A stretch of 64,000 bases of DNA from contig OY987245.1 of NCBI GenBank assembly GCA_963920765.1, positions 5,906,727 to 5,970,726 of the forward strand, read 5' to 3'. The position numbers and the translations under genes were made by a program. The notes beneath the pieces were generated by a model, which was not told the origin of the DNA, searched no databases, and saw nothing but the letters and a program-made list of their open reading frames with translations. This DNA is from Ulota crispa (Eukaryota; Streptophyta; Bryopsida; Orthotrichales; Orthotrichaceae). Shown here piece after piece: positions 28,487 through 39,837 of the stretch. Each line of letters begins with the position of its first letter. Position 1 is the first letter of the stretch.

Positions 28487-29041
28487 TTGCTTCTAATATG
28501 AGTGCTCTCTAATTTTAACAAGACACATCATATAGAATACACAAAAATATTCATCTTCACGTACTTTCCAAACTATTTCATACAATTACTTCAAAATAAT
28601 GTGGTTTTGGAATCACTGTACCTAATAATACATATTTGAACTACCTAATTTATATGAAACTTGTATTCATTAGCAACTTCATTGTTTATTCAGTCACTAT
28701 GTATGTTTTGATTTTCAACATATACAGAATCTGCAATCTAACATTACAAATGCAAGATAAACTTTCATCTGAAGTAAACAACATTTCAAATAAATATAAA
28801 ATCTGGTGACAATTCCTACAATTTTCTCACAAGTATTCTACGTCAACCACTTTTCATTTGTTTTACCACATAAATGATTCCAACAGGATATCCAAAACAT
28901 TCAAACTAAAAATCTTTGGGAATGCATTAAGAGTGACATATATTGACACAATAAATTTATAAACATCAACCACATAAATATTGCAATGTCAAAAATGATG
29001 ATTCTACTCCATAAACTAAAAATTAGCTTTTATAAATATTA
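28487..29041. other. AT-rich stretch, probably 3' part of the piggyBac-like element
   Basis: There is no ORF and no terminal repeat I can identify. It adjoins the stop codon of the transposase relic. Confidence 0.35.
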
Positions 29042-31039
29042 TCAACTTTCAAGGGCCTCATGAAATGCAAAATAGCAATCACCATGGCAGAGAAAAACTT
29101 CTCCACATACAGGGCATATTGTTCTGCATCTTTTACCACAATATTGACTCTTTCTCCTTCTATTGCTTTGTACTAACCCATGGATCGTGGAAACTGCAAG
29201 GATGCTACATGATATAGATTCTTTTATATGCATATACCCTATTTGCAGCATAGATGCTATTGCTAATTGGAATTCAAGATGTGTATTCCAAGAAACCCCC
29301 CTCCAACTACATTCCTGTTTATGCAATATCCACATGTTCACACAAGTGGTATCCAATAAAAAGAAAAAAAGACGATGCCACCACTTATGAGTACGAACCT
29401 GACATGTGTAACTACCACAAAGCTAATTTGCCACATCTACTCCACACATATAGATCATATATTCCAAATGCACAGGTGATGTCTCAATATCCACTCTCTC
29501 ATGACCTTGTCGTCAAGGAACGGTGGTTAAACTTCTAGTAGGAGACAATGGATGGGCATGGGTTGATAATAAAACTACAGGTTTTTTATCAATCCATACT
29601 ACGGAGCATATTTTTCTAGATGAGTGCATTTTCCAAAATATAGTACCTTGAGTACTTTTCATCAAAGTCTTTTTGTCAGTGTAGGAAGAAGGTAGACCAA
29701 TTCTATTTGACCTAACAATTCCAATTGCAATTAAACCTAAATCTCTCAATTCTATGAAGAACTCCACTGATGTAAAAAAGTTGTCCATAAGAATGGCATG
29801 TCCTCTCTTTTCTAAACCCTTATAGTTACTTCCTCCTCCGCAATAGACATCAAAGTTAGACACATATTTTGTTACTAAATCTGATAAACACCAAATCTTA
29901 ATTCCCCATTTTATAGGTTTAGAAGGTAAGTATTGGCAAATAGCACAGTACTTTCCCTTATACATGATCATCATTTCATCTACGGTTATAAATTCACCAC
30001 AATTCCAGAAAGACTTAAATCTATCTCTTAAGTTGTTTAGCAACCACCTAATTTTCCATAATTTATCATATCCTAGAATATGTGATGAACTTATTACATC
30101 TTCTGGGTTTGTAATGGGCAAACACCGGGTTATGCTTTCATATCGATTTCTACTCATAATAGAAGAGATAATAGGACAACAAAAGAATGTAGAGGATGTT
30201 TGCCAATATGCACTAATATTAAGTAAAGGTTTAATGCCCATATATAGATTAATTGCCATATATGCTTTCAACTCTAATATAGTAATATCATACCATTGTG
30301 CACCCCCTCTTACACCTTCTAATGACCTCTTCTTTTTAATATTTGTATCCCACTTAGTTTTTGCATACCTATTAGTTTCCTTAACTATTGTTTGCAAAGT
30401 TCAATCAGGCCAAAATTGTGACCACATCTGTTCAAGAGACAGAGCATGCCTTGAAAATTGAGTGGGTCCAAGACTAGGACCACAAAAACTTTTAGGAGGG
30501 GGATCATAAGTTGTATACTAATTCATCCATGTATCATTTTTATATAGCTCACAAATTCCAGGTTTTTTTCTTGACACAGTCTTTCGAACAGTTTGTTGAG
30601 GAATTTGATTAGGTAATTCATCCTCACTACTGCTTAACTCCTCATTGGAGTTACCCCCACAGTCACAGTTTTGATCATCAATTTCTTCTAACCTATCTCT
30701 AGTATGAATGCTCATATTGTCCAACTGTCTTGTTGAAGTGACTTGATCATCATGGTAATTATGAGGATTGACATTGTCTAAAGCTATCTTTGAAACGTCC
30801 CAATCAGCATAAGAATGACTTACATTGAAATAAGATTGGACGTCCTCCATAATACCGTTGTTAGGATTTAGAGTTGCAGCGCCGTATTGGCTTTCTCCAC
30901 CCGCAGCGTCGTATTGCCCTGCTCTATGCGCACCGTTGTCTTCACCTTCCCCACGCGCAACATTGTCTTCACCTTCCCCACGCGCAACATTGTCTTTGTC
31001 TTCTCCACACGTAGCGTTGTCTTTGTCTTTTCCACACAC
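29042..31039 (-). pseudogene. piggyBac-like transposase, inactivated by four in-frame stops
   Basis: Read on the minus strand in a single frame from 31039 to 29042. An acidic, repeat-containing N-terminus (with GDL-like acidic runs ELSSSEDELPNQ) is followed by the DDE domain (PFAM DDE_Tnp_1_7 type), with ITVDEMMIMYKGK (first Asp) and ILMDNFFTSVEF (second Asp). A CGVDVAN block (third Asp region) and RTHKWWHRLFFFLLDT come next, then a Cys/His-rich C-terminus (CGKRCRTICPVCGEVFLCHGDC) like the piggyBac zinc-binding domain. Stops interrupt it at 30518-30520 (TAG), 30401-30403 (TGA), 29513-29515 (TGA) and 29423-29425 (TAG). No frameshift was found. The gene would have coded for a cut-and-paste transposase acting at TTAA; it cannot make a full product now unless spliced around the stops. 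I could not identify its terminal repeats. Confidence 0.88.
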
Positions 31040-31069
31040 ATCATCGTTTTGGCCCTCTCCATGTGTAGT
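30881..31069 (-). repeat. 27-bp minisatellite inside the transposase N-terminus
   Basis: Seven 27-bp units (starts 30881, 30908, 30935, 30962, 30989, 31016 and 31043) read as nine-residue repeats such as GEGEDNVAR in the transposase frame. The two central copies are nearly identical, the outer ones diverged, and traces may continue upstream. Confidence 0.9.
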
Positions 31070-31096
31070 ATTGTTGCCGTGGTTCTCATTTCTCCC

Positions 31097-32340
31097 GCCA
31101 ACCTTGAATGCAAGTTCGTGTCTGCTCTCATATAGGTTGACTGCAGTGCCATGCGTGTTCTCTTGCAGGTCAATAGAATTATGATTTTCATCTCTCCCAA
31201 AGCTAGCTTTAGCAATGTTTTTTTTCTCTCATGCCTTCTCTGGATGCATCCTCAAGAGTGCGGTCAACTTCTAGATCAATAATGGCCTTGTGGTTTGTTT
31301 CTTCCAGCTCGCTCCCATCCGCATTGTGGTTGTTCTTGTTCATTGCTGCTACATTGTGGTCATCTTCTCTGCGCCGTTGCTTAGGAAATGCCGTCCTTAC
31401 TGATGTCCCACGCTTCTCTCTTTTCTTCAACGCCACCGTGTTTACTGTTTTCTGCCTCCTTGTCTCACCTCCATCCATTGTCATGTTACTAGCATTTTGC
31501 CTTACTTCTATGCTTCGGCCCTTCTCTATTGCCGCTTGGAACACACCCCTACAATGCTTCACTGCTCTACTTGGTTGCTGATGTTGGAAACTTTGTTTCT
31601 GTGCAGGCATCAAAATTGCTGGTGAAGCAGATTCCAGGCAATGGTTGCAGCAGCTGCGTCTTCAACAACACCTTTGAACAACACCTCTTCTCCAGCTATG
31701 CTTCAAGTACAAATTGTTGTTTCTCCATCAACGTTCTCTTGAGTGCACACAGGAAAACAATTGGTGCAGCAAGCTCTAATCTCCTTTGCATCATTTCACT
31801 CTCAAGCATTGTTGGAAGTGCTAGGCACCCTAATCCGCCTGTCCTCATGGTTGAATTCTGTCTAAGACTTGGTGCAATGTTTTCTTTCTGTTTACAAAAG
31901 AAATTGGAGCTCCTCTCTGCCATTGATAATAAGCTAAAACTTCAAAGTGTGTGTTTTGCAGGCTTGAAGAAGAATGACGGTTGACAACCCTAAATTTGAG
32001 TTAGGGTTTAGTGCTATAGAATCTAAACTAGCAACTAGACTATAGGCTTAGCAAGGATTACGAGAAGGATTCAAAGAGTTATCCCCATGCATTCATGACC
32101 ACTTTTCATTGGTGGAAATGGTTCACCTGTAGAAGTGTTTTTTTTTAGAATGTTGGGTGCCTTGATTCAAGTCCGTCACTTTCATTTCAACCCATTGCCC
32201 GTTTTTCAACGTGGCAGATTCTCACAGGCTCTTGTGTGGCACTTTTCAATGTACAATAGGTATACTTGTACTTCAAGTTCCACAAAAAAAAATGGGTATG
32301 TAATATGTTAAATATTCAAATTGAATGCCAAAGCTAACTT
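31097..32340. other. Region upstream of the piggyBac-like relic
   Basis: It is moderately GC-rich to about 31960, with overlapping ORFs in different frames and low-complexity composition on both strands. It is probably the 5' part of the element or degenerate minisatellite. I recognise no protein. Confidence 0.35.
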
Positions 32341-32351
32341 CAATATGCAGC

Positions 32352-32357
32352 TTTTGG

Positions 32358-32389
<32 letters not shown>
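32352..32389 (+). repeat. Poly-A tract
   Basis: More than 30 A's occur in a row. It could mark a retroposed 3' end or be simple slippage. No retroelement coding sequence is adjacent. Confidence 0.9.
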
Positions 32390-32395
32390 ATTCAA

Positions 32396-32466
32396 ATCTT
32401 TGTTTTTGGCAAGGTATTAAAATTTCCTCAGCGACCCAAATCTAGTCGCTTGGGCATTTAGGGGTT
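32396..32466. repeat. Remnant of a small TTAA-type element
   Basis: The right end CTTGGGCATTTAGGGGTTA matches the right end of the 71-bp element at 54363-54433 (CTTGGGCATTTAAAGGTTAA). The left end was lost at the poly-A tract. Confidence 0.5.
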
Positions 32467-32471
32467 AGGGA

Positions 32472-32852
32472 CAATCACACCTTTTTGATAACAAGGAACA
32501 TGTCTCTTTCTTCTTGCTTTGTAGGGACCCCATTTTTTGAAAATTGAAAAGTTTTCTTCTTCACCTTCAAAGGAGAGGAATGGGTGTGATGAAGTTTTAC
32601 ATGTGAAATTTTACCAATGCATGTCTCTTTTCATCCTACTCTTCTTGTTTTCACCCTCCTTGTTGAGTGTGTGAATGCAGTTTGCATTCTTACCATATGA
32701 CCATTTTCTAGGTAGATCCATTTTCCACTCTCCATTGCCCATGGAAAGGGAGTTATAAGGTCTTCATGAAGAAATGCTCCCATTGACTTCCTATTTCCAC
32801 TCCACAATCTCTCATTCTTCATAAAAGTTTCATTCTTGGAGAAAGTGTAACT
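32472..32852. repeat. Family I element, copy 1
   Basis: The left end ACAATCACACCTTTTTG and right end GGAGAAAGTGTAACT are imperfectly inverted. The interior matches 61268-62162 (CTTCACCTCTAAAAGAGAAT-like and CTCATTCTTCATAAAAG-like phrases). Confidence 0.6.
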
Positions 32853-32859
32853 ACCTCTA

Positions 32860-33365
32860 TTGTAAACTAGTTTGTTGTTTTTGGAGTTTCCTAATTAATA
32901 ATTAGTTTGAAATTTTGCCCTTAGCTTGAAGGTATGCTTGAATGTTGGGATTAGCCCTTTTTCTAGCAAAGCAATGTTAAATTGTATCAGTTATCATATT
33001 GTTGAAATACGATTGAGCCAAATATTGAAAATGAAATTTATACTACTTCAGAAAGCATTGAATGAAATTATTAGACTTAGATTTAGATGGAAATAGTATA
33101 ACATACAAATGAAGTCATGGTTTCTGTCCAAAATATACATAAAAATCCCTAAATGTGGCTTTGCCACAATATTTATTTTGTCATTCTAGTACTCTATGGA
33201 ACATGAAAATAATAAAGGGCTGAAGGAGACCCGCTGAAGCAAGGAAGTAGAGTCAAAGTGTTTGGTAAGTTGTCCAAATCCAGAATGCTTTACCTAAGTG
33301 AATGTCATTGGGGGCCCATAAGTTATGGTTCATAGTAGGGTATGATATGCCGTTGATCTTCACTT
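32860..33365. other. AT-rich stretch, nothing recognised
   Basis: No gene or bounded repeat is seen. Confidence 0.5.
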
Positions 33366-33386
33366 AATACTAAATAGTGCATTTAA

Positions 33387-33608
33387 CCCTTGAACGGTTT
33401 GGAGGCCCTTTTTGGCCGTATGGCGCAAGGTTGGGCGTACAGTATTCAAGCTACATAGCAATTTTTTAGGATTTTGTAAGTGTCTAAAGGGTTTGGACTT
33501 GTGGGTAATACACTAGGATTCTAGAGAACATTCAAAATACTTCTTTAGATGCAAAAATACAGGCCACATACGCTATAGTATCTCTTGAGCCCAAGGGCCA
33601 TTCAGGGA
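33387..33608. repeat. Short TTAA-flanked element
   Basis: TTAA lies at 33383-33386 and 33609-33612. The ends CCCTTGAACGGTTTGGAGGC and GGGCCATTCAGGGA are imperfectly inverted. It is 222 bp and sits in the TTAA created by the adjacent TA2 insertion. Confidence 0.75.
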
Positions 33609-33611
33609 TTA

Positions 33612-33940
33612 AGGTAGGTAGGAGGCTCTGAAACCGTCCGGGCATTGAAACCGTCCACTTTCTCAAATGTATATCCTTTGTACATGCTGTTTTTTATAGG
33701 CTTTAGAAATGTACAAGTGGAGTACATTTGAGGAGGTGGACAATTTTAGAGCCCTATGCACTTCAATTTCATAATTTCATAATTATGCCCATAAAGCTCC
33801 AAAAAATATGAAACAACTTGGGTTAGATGCCAACTCCTCTTGTCTTCCAAGAAAAATTTATTGAAAATTATTTCAAAAAGTTTTGCCTCCCCAAATTCCA
33901 ATTTCAGCCCTTAGATGGACAATTTATGAGCCTCCTACCT
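33612..33940. repeat. MITE, family TA2, copy 3
   Basis: TA-AGGTAGGTAGGAGGCTCTG on the left and ATGAGCCTCCTACCT-TA on the right. It is 329 bp. The interior resembles 21012-22033 without its inserts. Confidence 0.85.
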
Positions 33941-34226
33941 TAGGTTGCCCCAAACTAGTTTCTTGACATTTTACTCTATATAAACATTTATTGATACTAC
34001 AATAACTTTTATCAATAAGTATTGTAGTAAACAACTTTCAAAGGACTTAACAATAACAACAAAGATATGGAAAAATAAACTAATGGTGTCCAAATCATAA
34101 ATTATGTGAAATCTTGATATCTAGAGAGTTGCATGCACCTCCAAGTGAACAAATGACCAGTCATAAGATAACTTCTTAAAATATGGAAACCTAATTGTTA
34201 AGGCAACCTAAATGCACTTTTCAGTG

Positions 34227-34376
34227 TTGCTTTCATGAAAGCTGTTCATTTCCATTTCTTTTTTCATTCTTGCTGAATTGACTCCCAGAAATTTTGTTGA
34301 TACCATATGAGTTTTGGAAAATTTGGTACATTGCTTTGTGAACTTGACCGCGATTATAAAAGTACCACTAATTCTT

Positions 34377-34431
<55 letters not shown>

Positions 34432-35071
34432 TAAAATATCCTGGAGTTAGCCATATTACTCATTTTGGACTGTCAAAATTCTCAAATCAAAATTACTGTA
34501 AAGCAAAGAGAAATTGCAAGGTTTTGCTAATCTATGATTCTTGTGAATTACATGTGGAATAGATAATTTTGTAATTGGAGAATTACTTCTGAAAGACATA
34601 TATGACAACATCATATTTTCCCAATCACCGTGGCTCAATATAATTCAAACTTGCCATCGTTATGCACCCTTCTTAGTTAAATATGGCACGAGTCTTGTTT
34701 TATCTTATTTCTATACTAGGCTTGGTTCTATAAGTTGGGTAGTTGGGTAGTTGGGTAGCTAGGTGTCAAAATAATAAAATGTAAGGCTATTGAGGAACTA
34801 AGTAATAACCAAAAAAATTGTAATCGACTCTTTTACCTTATTAGTCGGCATTGGATGGGGGGCCATGGGCTTGGGATGGGACAAAAACTAAGAATGCAGA
34901 TCAAATTTCATGTTAATTTTTTTTGCATGGACTACCTTCGTTGATGGCCCTCCGCTAAAATGGTGGGTACACGGGCCCACTAGTATAGTTATAAAATCTT
35001 CCCTCAAAATTCCCATAAGTTTGCAATTAGACCAACAATTTATGTGAAAGCCTAAAAAGAACATCTTCTTC
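34227..35071. other. AT-rich stretch with an (AT)n microsatellite
   Basis: It contains (TA)n at about 34382-34427 and three units of AGTTGGGT at 34736-34759. Nothing coding is seen. Confidence 0.5.
34382..34427 (+). repeat. (TA)n microsatellite
   Basis: About 22 uninterrupted TA units. Confidence 0.95.
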
Positions 35072-35075
35072 TTAA

Positions 35076-35957
35076 CCCTTTAGGGGCCACGCTACCGTAT
35101 TTTGGTCGCTGGAAATGGTTTTTGGCATGTAGGTTGAAATTGCTCAATAATTTGGAATTTGGTCTTGAAGAACACATGTGATCACAAGAATTTTGCATCC
35201 ATCTAAAAAAATAACAACGCAATTGAGTATGTGAGTTGGCTTCAAAATATGTATCCATTTTTTTGTCAAAGATGGATCAAAGAAACAACACAATACATCA
35301 AACATCCAAGAAGAATGTCAAATTTCAATTGCACAATCCTAAAAAAATTCAAATTGCTTAAGAAATATGCTTGTATTGTTTTCCTATACGGTAGTAGTAT
35401 AATTGTAATATTTGAAGATCTACTAAAATGTGTTGTCATTTTGGCTTTAAAATATGTCATCATACATTTAATGCCAATTCTTGATTGTTTTCACCAATTG
35501 GATATTCCAAAATAATTATCAAATTTCTTGTAGAACCATTTTAGGGTAGCAAAGAAAGTGGATTTTTTGACCCTTTTTGTCCACTTAGCTACACCTTGTG
35601 ATTGCTATTTTTGTCTATTTTGTGTGAAATTAGTCTTGTTGGAAAGGTGGGAAACCCTGCTTTTTAGAAATGTAAGGCTCTTTTCAATCAAAGCGTGCAT
35701 GAAGCGTTAACATTCAAAACCACACAAGCATGAAAAACTAGAGATTTTCCGCATACGGCTCACTCAATCATTATAATGTTTCACCTCCAATGGTAGATCT
35801 AGCTAAAATTTTGGTGCTTTAAAGTGAACAAGGTATACTTCCCATTCATACAATTGGATTATTGAAAATGGGTCCATATTTAAGTTAATTGCACATCTAA
35901 GCTTACAGCCCCTATTTTTAGTGGATTTTGTGAAAATGGATGTGGTTCTTAAAGGGC
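35076..35957. repeat. Probable TTAA-type element, diverged
   Basis: The left is TTAA-CCCTTTAGGGGCCACGC. The right is GGTTCTTAAAGGG followed by CTAA rather than TTAA. The length (about 880 bp) fits the PB family, but the interior is poorly conserved. Confidence 0.45.
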
Positions 35958-36142
35958 TAAGGTGGTAGATATCATGCATATATACATAATCATATGCGTT
36001 TGTGCATGTAGCTTTTTTTTCATTTTCTTTTATTAGATGAGGTGGTTACAGTATTAAAAAACTGACCAAAAATATATATTTTGCTGAAATCTTGTTCAAT
36101 AATAGTAAGCTTTTCCTCAAGTTTCATATAGGCCTGTAGCTG

Positions 36143-37499
36143 CACCAAGAGCGCATTTAGGTTGCCCCATACTAATTTATTGACATTTTGTACTATATAA
36201 TTATTTATCAAGATTATAGTAATTTTTGTCAATAGTAATTGTGCTAAACAATGGAAGAAGCAAGCAGAGGTTGGACAGAGCAAAGAGCGCCAAAGCTAAA
36301 GAGAATGAAAGCTATAACTTTAAACAAAATCAAGAATTACTGTAGCATAAAGATAATTGCATGCATGCCCCTCCAAGTGGCCAAGGGTGAAGGCGTGTTC
36401 TCACCAAATTGTTAAACACATTTTGGTGAGGGAGATTTTGTCCTCTTCATTGACGTGGGTCTACAGAAATGGCCTTTAGATGCGTCTCTCAAACATTTGA
36501 GAGAATGCACTAGTGAAAAATGTTCTCTCAAATGCCGCATTTCCCCATTTTTAGCAACCAATGGGATGATGCTATGTGACCTCAAATGAAGGGAGTAAAC
36601 AAGTGGCCGGACCTTCTAAATGGTGGGGTTCTAAAACTTTTTTGTGCTTTTAGTTTTATTTATGGAATTTTATTCATGTTTATTCCTTTGAAGTTTATTG
36701 CCAATAAAAATGAGATTTCTGGTAACTCATCTGAAATTGTGTTCACATCGGACGGATCAATCAATGAATGTGCCAATAAGAATAGGACATAAGTCATGAG
36801 ATAACTTTGCTAAGATAAGGTAACCTAATTGTTAACCCCTAAAGGACCCTGAGGATAGAATGTGTCCTTGACCAATTTTTGAAGTTAAATAAAACCTTAT
36901 CAAGTTATTATTTTTAGTAGTCTATATTTTTGAATAAGTCTTTTTGAAGTTTAGTTTTAGCTTCAACAATCTGATTTTGCAAGTGATTGATTAAGATTTT
37001 TCTATTCAAGATTTTATGCACGGGTGTTCATTGCAATCATGACTTTATGTAGTGTTGAGGGCTCTTGGGAATGAGCCTCAAATATATTAGATCTTTGAGA
37101 AAAAATCACATTAGAAATTTATTTAAAGAAATTGTAGAGCAGATTTTGAGAAATCATCAATTGATTGAGGCTATGCATGTTAAGCCCTTAACCTCGTATT
37201 TTTTTGGTGACCAACCTTTTAAATTTGACATGTGAAAAGAAGATTGAAATATTTCAAATCACTTTCACAGTTTTAACACCCTTGTGATCAAACATTATAA
37301 TCTTTCAATCCATAAGAGATATTGTGGTGTTTTCTTTTCTAACACGTCTAGTTTGATTTTATACAGTTACAATTCAAAAAGAATTGATACAACTTATCAA
37401 AATGTTGGCTTTTTGTTCCAAATAGAGCAAATTCCTAGAAGCTCAAGAATTTCCAGGGTCCTTTACGGGGTTAAGGCAACCTAAATGCACTATTTGGTG
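36143..37499. repeat. TA1 element enlarged by two insertions
   Basis: The left end CACCAAGAGCGCATTTAGG and right end CCTAAATGCACTATTTGGTG are inverted, with TA at 37500-37501. It contains an unclassified insert (about 36387-36788) and a PB element at 36836-37470. Confidence 0.8.
36836..37470. repeat. PB element (TTAA) inserted in a TA1 element
   Basis: TTAA lies at 36832-36835 and 37471-37474. The ends CCCCTAAAGGACC and GGTCCTTTACGGGG are inverted. It is 635 bp, shorter than most PB copies, and non-coding. Confidence 0.85.
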
Positions 37500-37561
37500 T
37501 AGCTAAATTAAAAAAAGAATTGTTTAAATTAGGCAAAGTGTAGCCCCAAAAGAGAGTGGCT

Positions 37562-38437
37562 TGTACAATACCAGTTACTATTGATAGGTAAAACATGTTT
37601 TGGCATTCCAAAGAAGTTTGTATAACAAAAATTGTAAAGGTCATTTTAATCTCATATTTTTGGTATATGATTCTCATGCAATCTCGATTGACCATACCAA
37701 ACCTTGGCTACTAAAAACCAAAATCCTATTTTTGGTAAGTTGTTTTGTACCAAAATCACGGTTTTACAAGAAAGTTGATTAAAACACATTGGTGATGATT
37801 TTTTGAGATTTGATTGCATGGATAGGTAGGAGACATCCATACGCACATCTCTCCTTTTAACAAACATCTTCAAAAAGTTTAAAATTTTGTCAATAGGGAT
37901 TCAAATGCTCAAGTGATCATGACCAAATTTAGTAAAATAGATAATTTTTCATGGTAATTAAATTGTGTTATTTTACTCATATACTATTATTAAATCTATA
38001 CCTTTGAACATGATGATATGTTTATTTTGCCAAAAGCTAATTAAAAAATGGAGATATTTATCTTACTAAATTTGGTCACGATCACTTGAGCATTTGAACC
38101 TCTATTGACAAAATTTTAAACTTTTTGAAGATGTTTGTTAAAAGGAGAGATGTGCGTATGGATGTCTCCTACCTATCCATGCAATCAAATCTCAAAAAAT
38201 CATCACCAATGTGTTTTAATCAACTTTCTTGTAAAACCATGATTTTGGTACAAAACAACTTACCAAAAATAGGATTTTGGTTTTTAGTAGCTAAGATTTG
38301 ATATGGTCAATCGAGATTGCATGAGAATCATATACCAAAAATATGAGATTAAAATGACCTTTACAATTTTTGTTATACAAACTTCTTTGGAATGCCAAAA
38401 TAGGTTCTACTTATCAATACCAACTGGTATTATACAT
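37562..38437. repeat. FB foldback element with arms of about 390 bp
   Basis: The left arm (37562-37955) and right arm (38047-38437) are reverse complements with few mismatches, separated by a loop of about 90 bp. Landmarks include ACAATTTTTGTTATACAAAC and GGATAGGTAGGAGACATCC with their complements. It is non-coding. Arms are related to 50690-51650 and 21220-21480. Confidence 0.9.
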
Positions 38438-38700
38438 AGGGGGGTGGTGGAGAGCATCTAGAAACATATGATGGGGTTTTGTAAAGGGAGGGAGGGTAGG
38501 GGGCGCGGGGAAGTGGATTTTCCTCGAGAGTTGTAGCCTTCCAGTGCCCGCCCAGGCCTACATGACTTGCCAACCATTCCTGACTTGGGGACACGCCACC
38601 CTAGCCTTCCCCAGGGTTGAGGTAGATGGTGCTAGAAGCATCTCGATTAACCCACAAGGGTACATTAACACCAAACGGAGAAATATGAAATTTATGAGGT
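38438..38700. other. GC-rich patch of unknown origin
   Basis: GGGAGGGAGGGTAGGGGGCG and CCTTCCCCAGGGTTGAGG-type sequence stands out from the AT-rich flanks. The frame at 38544-38744 shows no family I know. It may be a fragment of an old element or gene. Confidence 0.35.
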
Positions 38701-38793
38701 TAAATTTCACAATTTTATTGAATGTTTGCCTTCTTCACTTTTAATCTCAAAGGAAATATTAAAACCGACTGGGATGATATGAAACCTGTTAAG

Positions 38794-39155
38794 AGGCAGT
38801 TCAAATTATGTTCAAAGACCCATCTCTACAAGTCACATTTACAAGTCTCATCTTAAGGTTAGATCTCATTTTTGTTGGATTATTAAAGGTAAGCTAAAGA
38901 AAGCTATAAATATGTTACGCAAAAATATTAGTGGGACTTGGATTACATACTGGGTATAGCAAAATGATTGATCTAAACCTTGAGTGAACCCTCGCTTTCT
39001 TTGACACCAAAATTTTCAAAAAGTGTTATCATGTAAAGTAAAACACAATAAATTGGATGTGGAATTTGGAACATAGTGTGACATGCTAAGTCCCAACTTT
39101 TGGCTTTACACCAATCAAATTCTCAAATCTTAGTGGGATGTGAGATATTTGTGAA
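38794..39155. repeat. MITE family GG, diverged copy
   Basis: GGCAGTTCAAATTATGTTC and CCCATCTCTACAAGT at the left and TAGTGGGATGTGAGAT at the right correspond to the GG copies at 4685-5379 and 19525. Confidence 0.6.
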
Positions 39156-39561
39156 AAGCTCCAAAGATTTCAAACTCTCATTGAGTCTTTGCACAAGGGG
39201 GTTTAATCTTGACCTTGATCCAATGTGGTATATGACACATCGGGCAATTTGTACCTTAAAAGTTGATTCCTAACTAAAGGACGTGAAGCATTTGTTAGGA
39301 AATCTACACTAAATAGTATGTTTAGGTTACTTTACCTTGGAAAGTTGCCTCATGCCTCATTGCTTGACCACTTGCAAAGTTGGAGGTGCATGCAACTTTC
39401 TAATTATTAGGGTTTCACATGATTTATGATGTCAACAACTTTAGTTTGTTTTTTGACAAAATTGTTGATGTTGCCAAGTCCCAATTGTTATTAAAAATAT
39501 GTTTATTGCATAAGTATTGATGAAAATTAGTGCAATATCAGTAAGTATTTCTATAGTTTAA

Positions 39562-39755
39562 CCCCTAAAGGACCAAGCCTGTTTTTTTTGTGAAAATCAC
39601 AGAAAATTGCCACTTTTGGGGGAATAAGTACAGAGGTAGGAAATTTTATTTTTGAAAATTCAACCATAGGATCTTGCCCTAGACTATGGAAGATTCTTGT
39701 GGGAAAAAAACCAACTCATTATAGAAATAGAGGAGTGAAATATTGACATTTGACG

Positions 39756-39837
<82 letters not shown>

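Larger units (their letters stand above)
33370..34226. repeat. TA1 element split by TA2 and TTAA insertions
   Basis: The left fragment ends in GTGCATTTA at 33385. The right fragment resumes at 33941 with TAGGTTGCCCCAAACTAG and ends AATGCACTTTTCAGTG. Removing the two inserts gives back the unbroken TA1 phrase GCATTTAGGTTGCC found elsewhere in the window. Confidence 0.85.

Noticed and set aside
29513-30397. The 294-codon transposase ORF as an intact gene
   Set aside because: It starts at TTG just after a stop, lacks the third catalytic region, and clearly continues in the same frame on both sides.
31209-31984. ORFs of 134, 116 and 151 codons upstream of the transposase relic
   Set aside because: They are in conflicting frames and strands, low complexity, with no recognised domain or start context.
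32352-32389. Poly-A tract as the tail of a retroposed gene
   Set aside because: No coding or LINE/SINE-like sequence precedes it on either strand.
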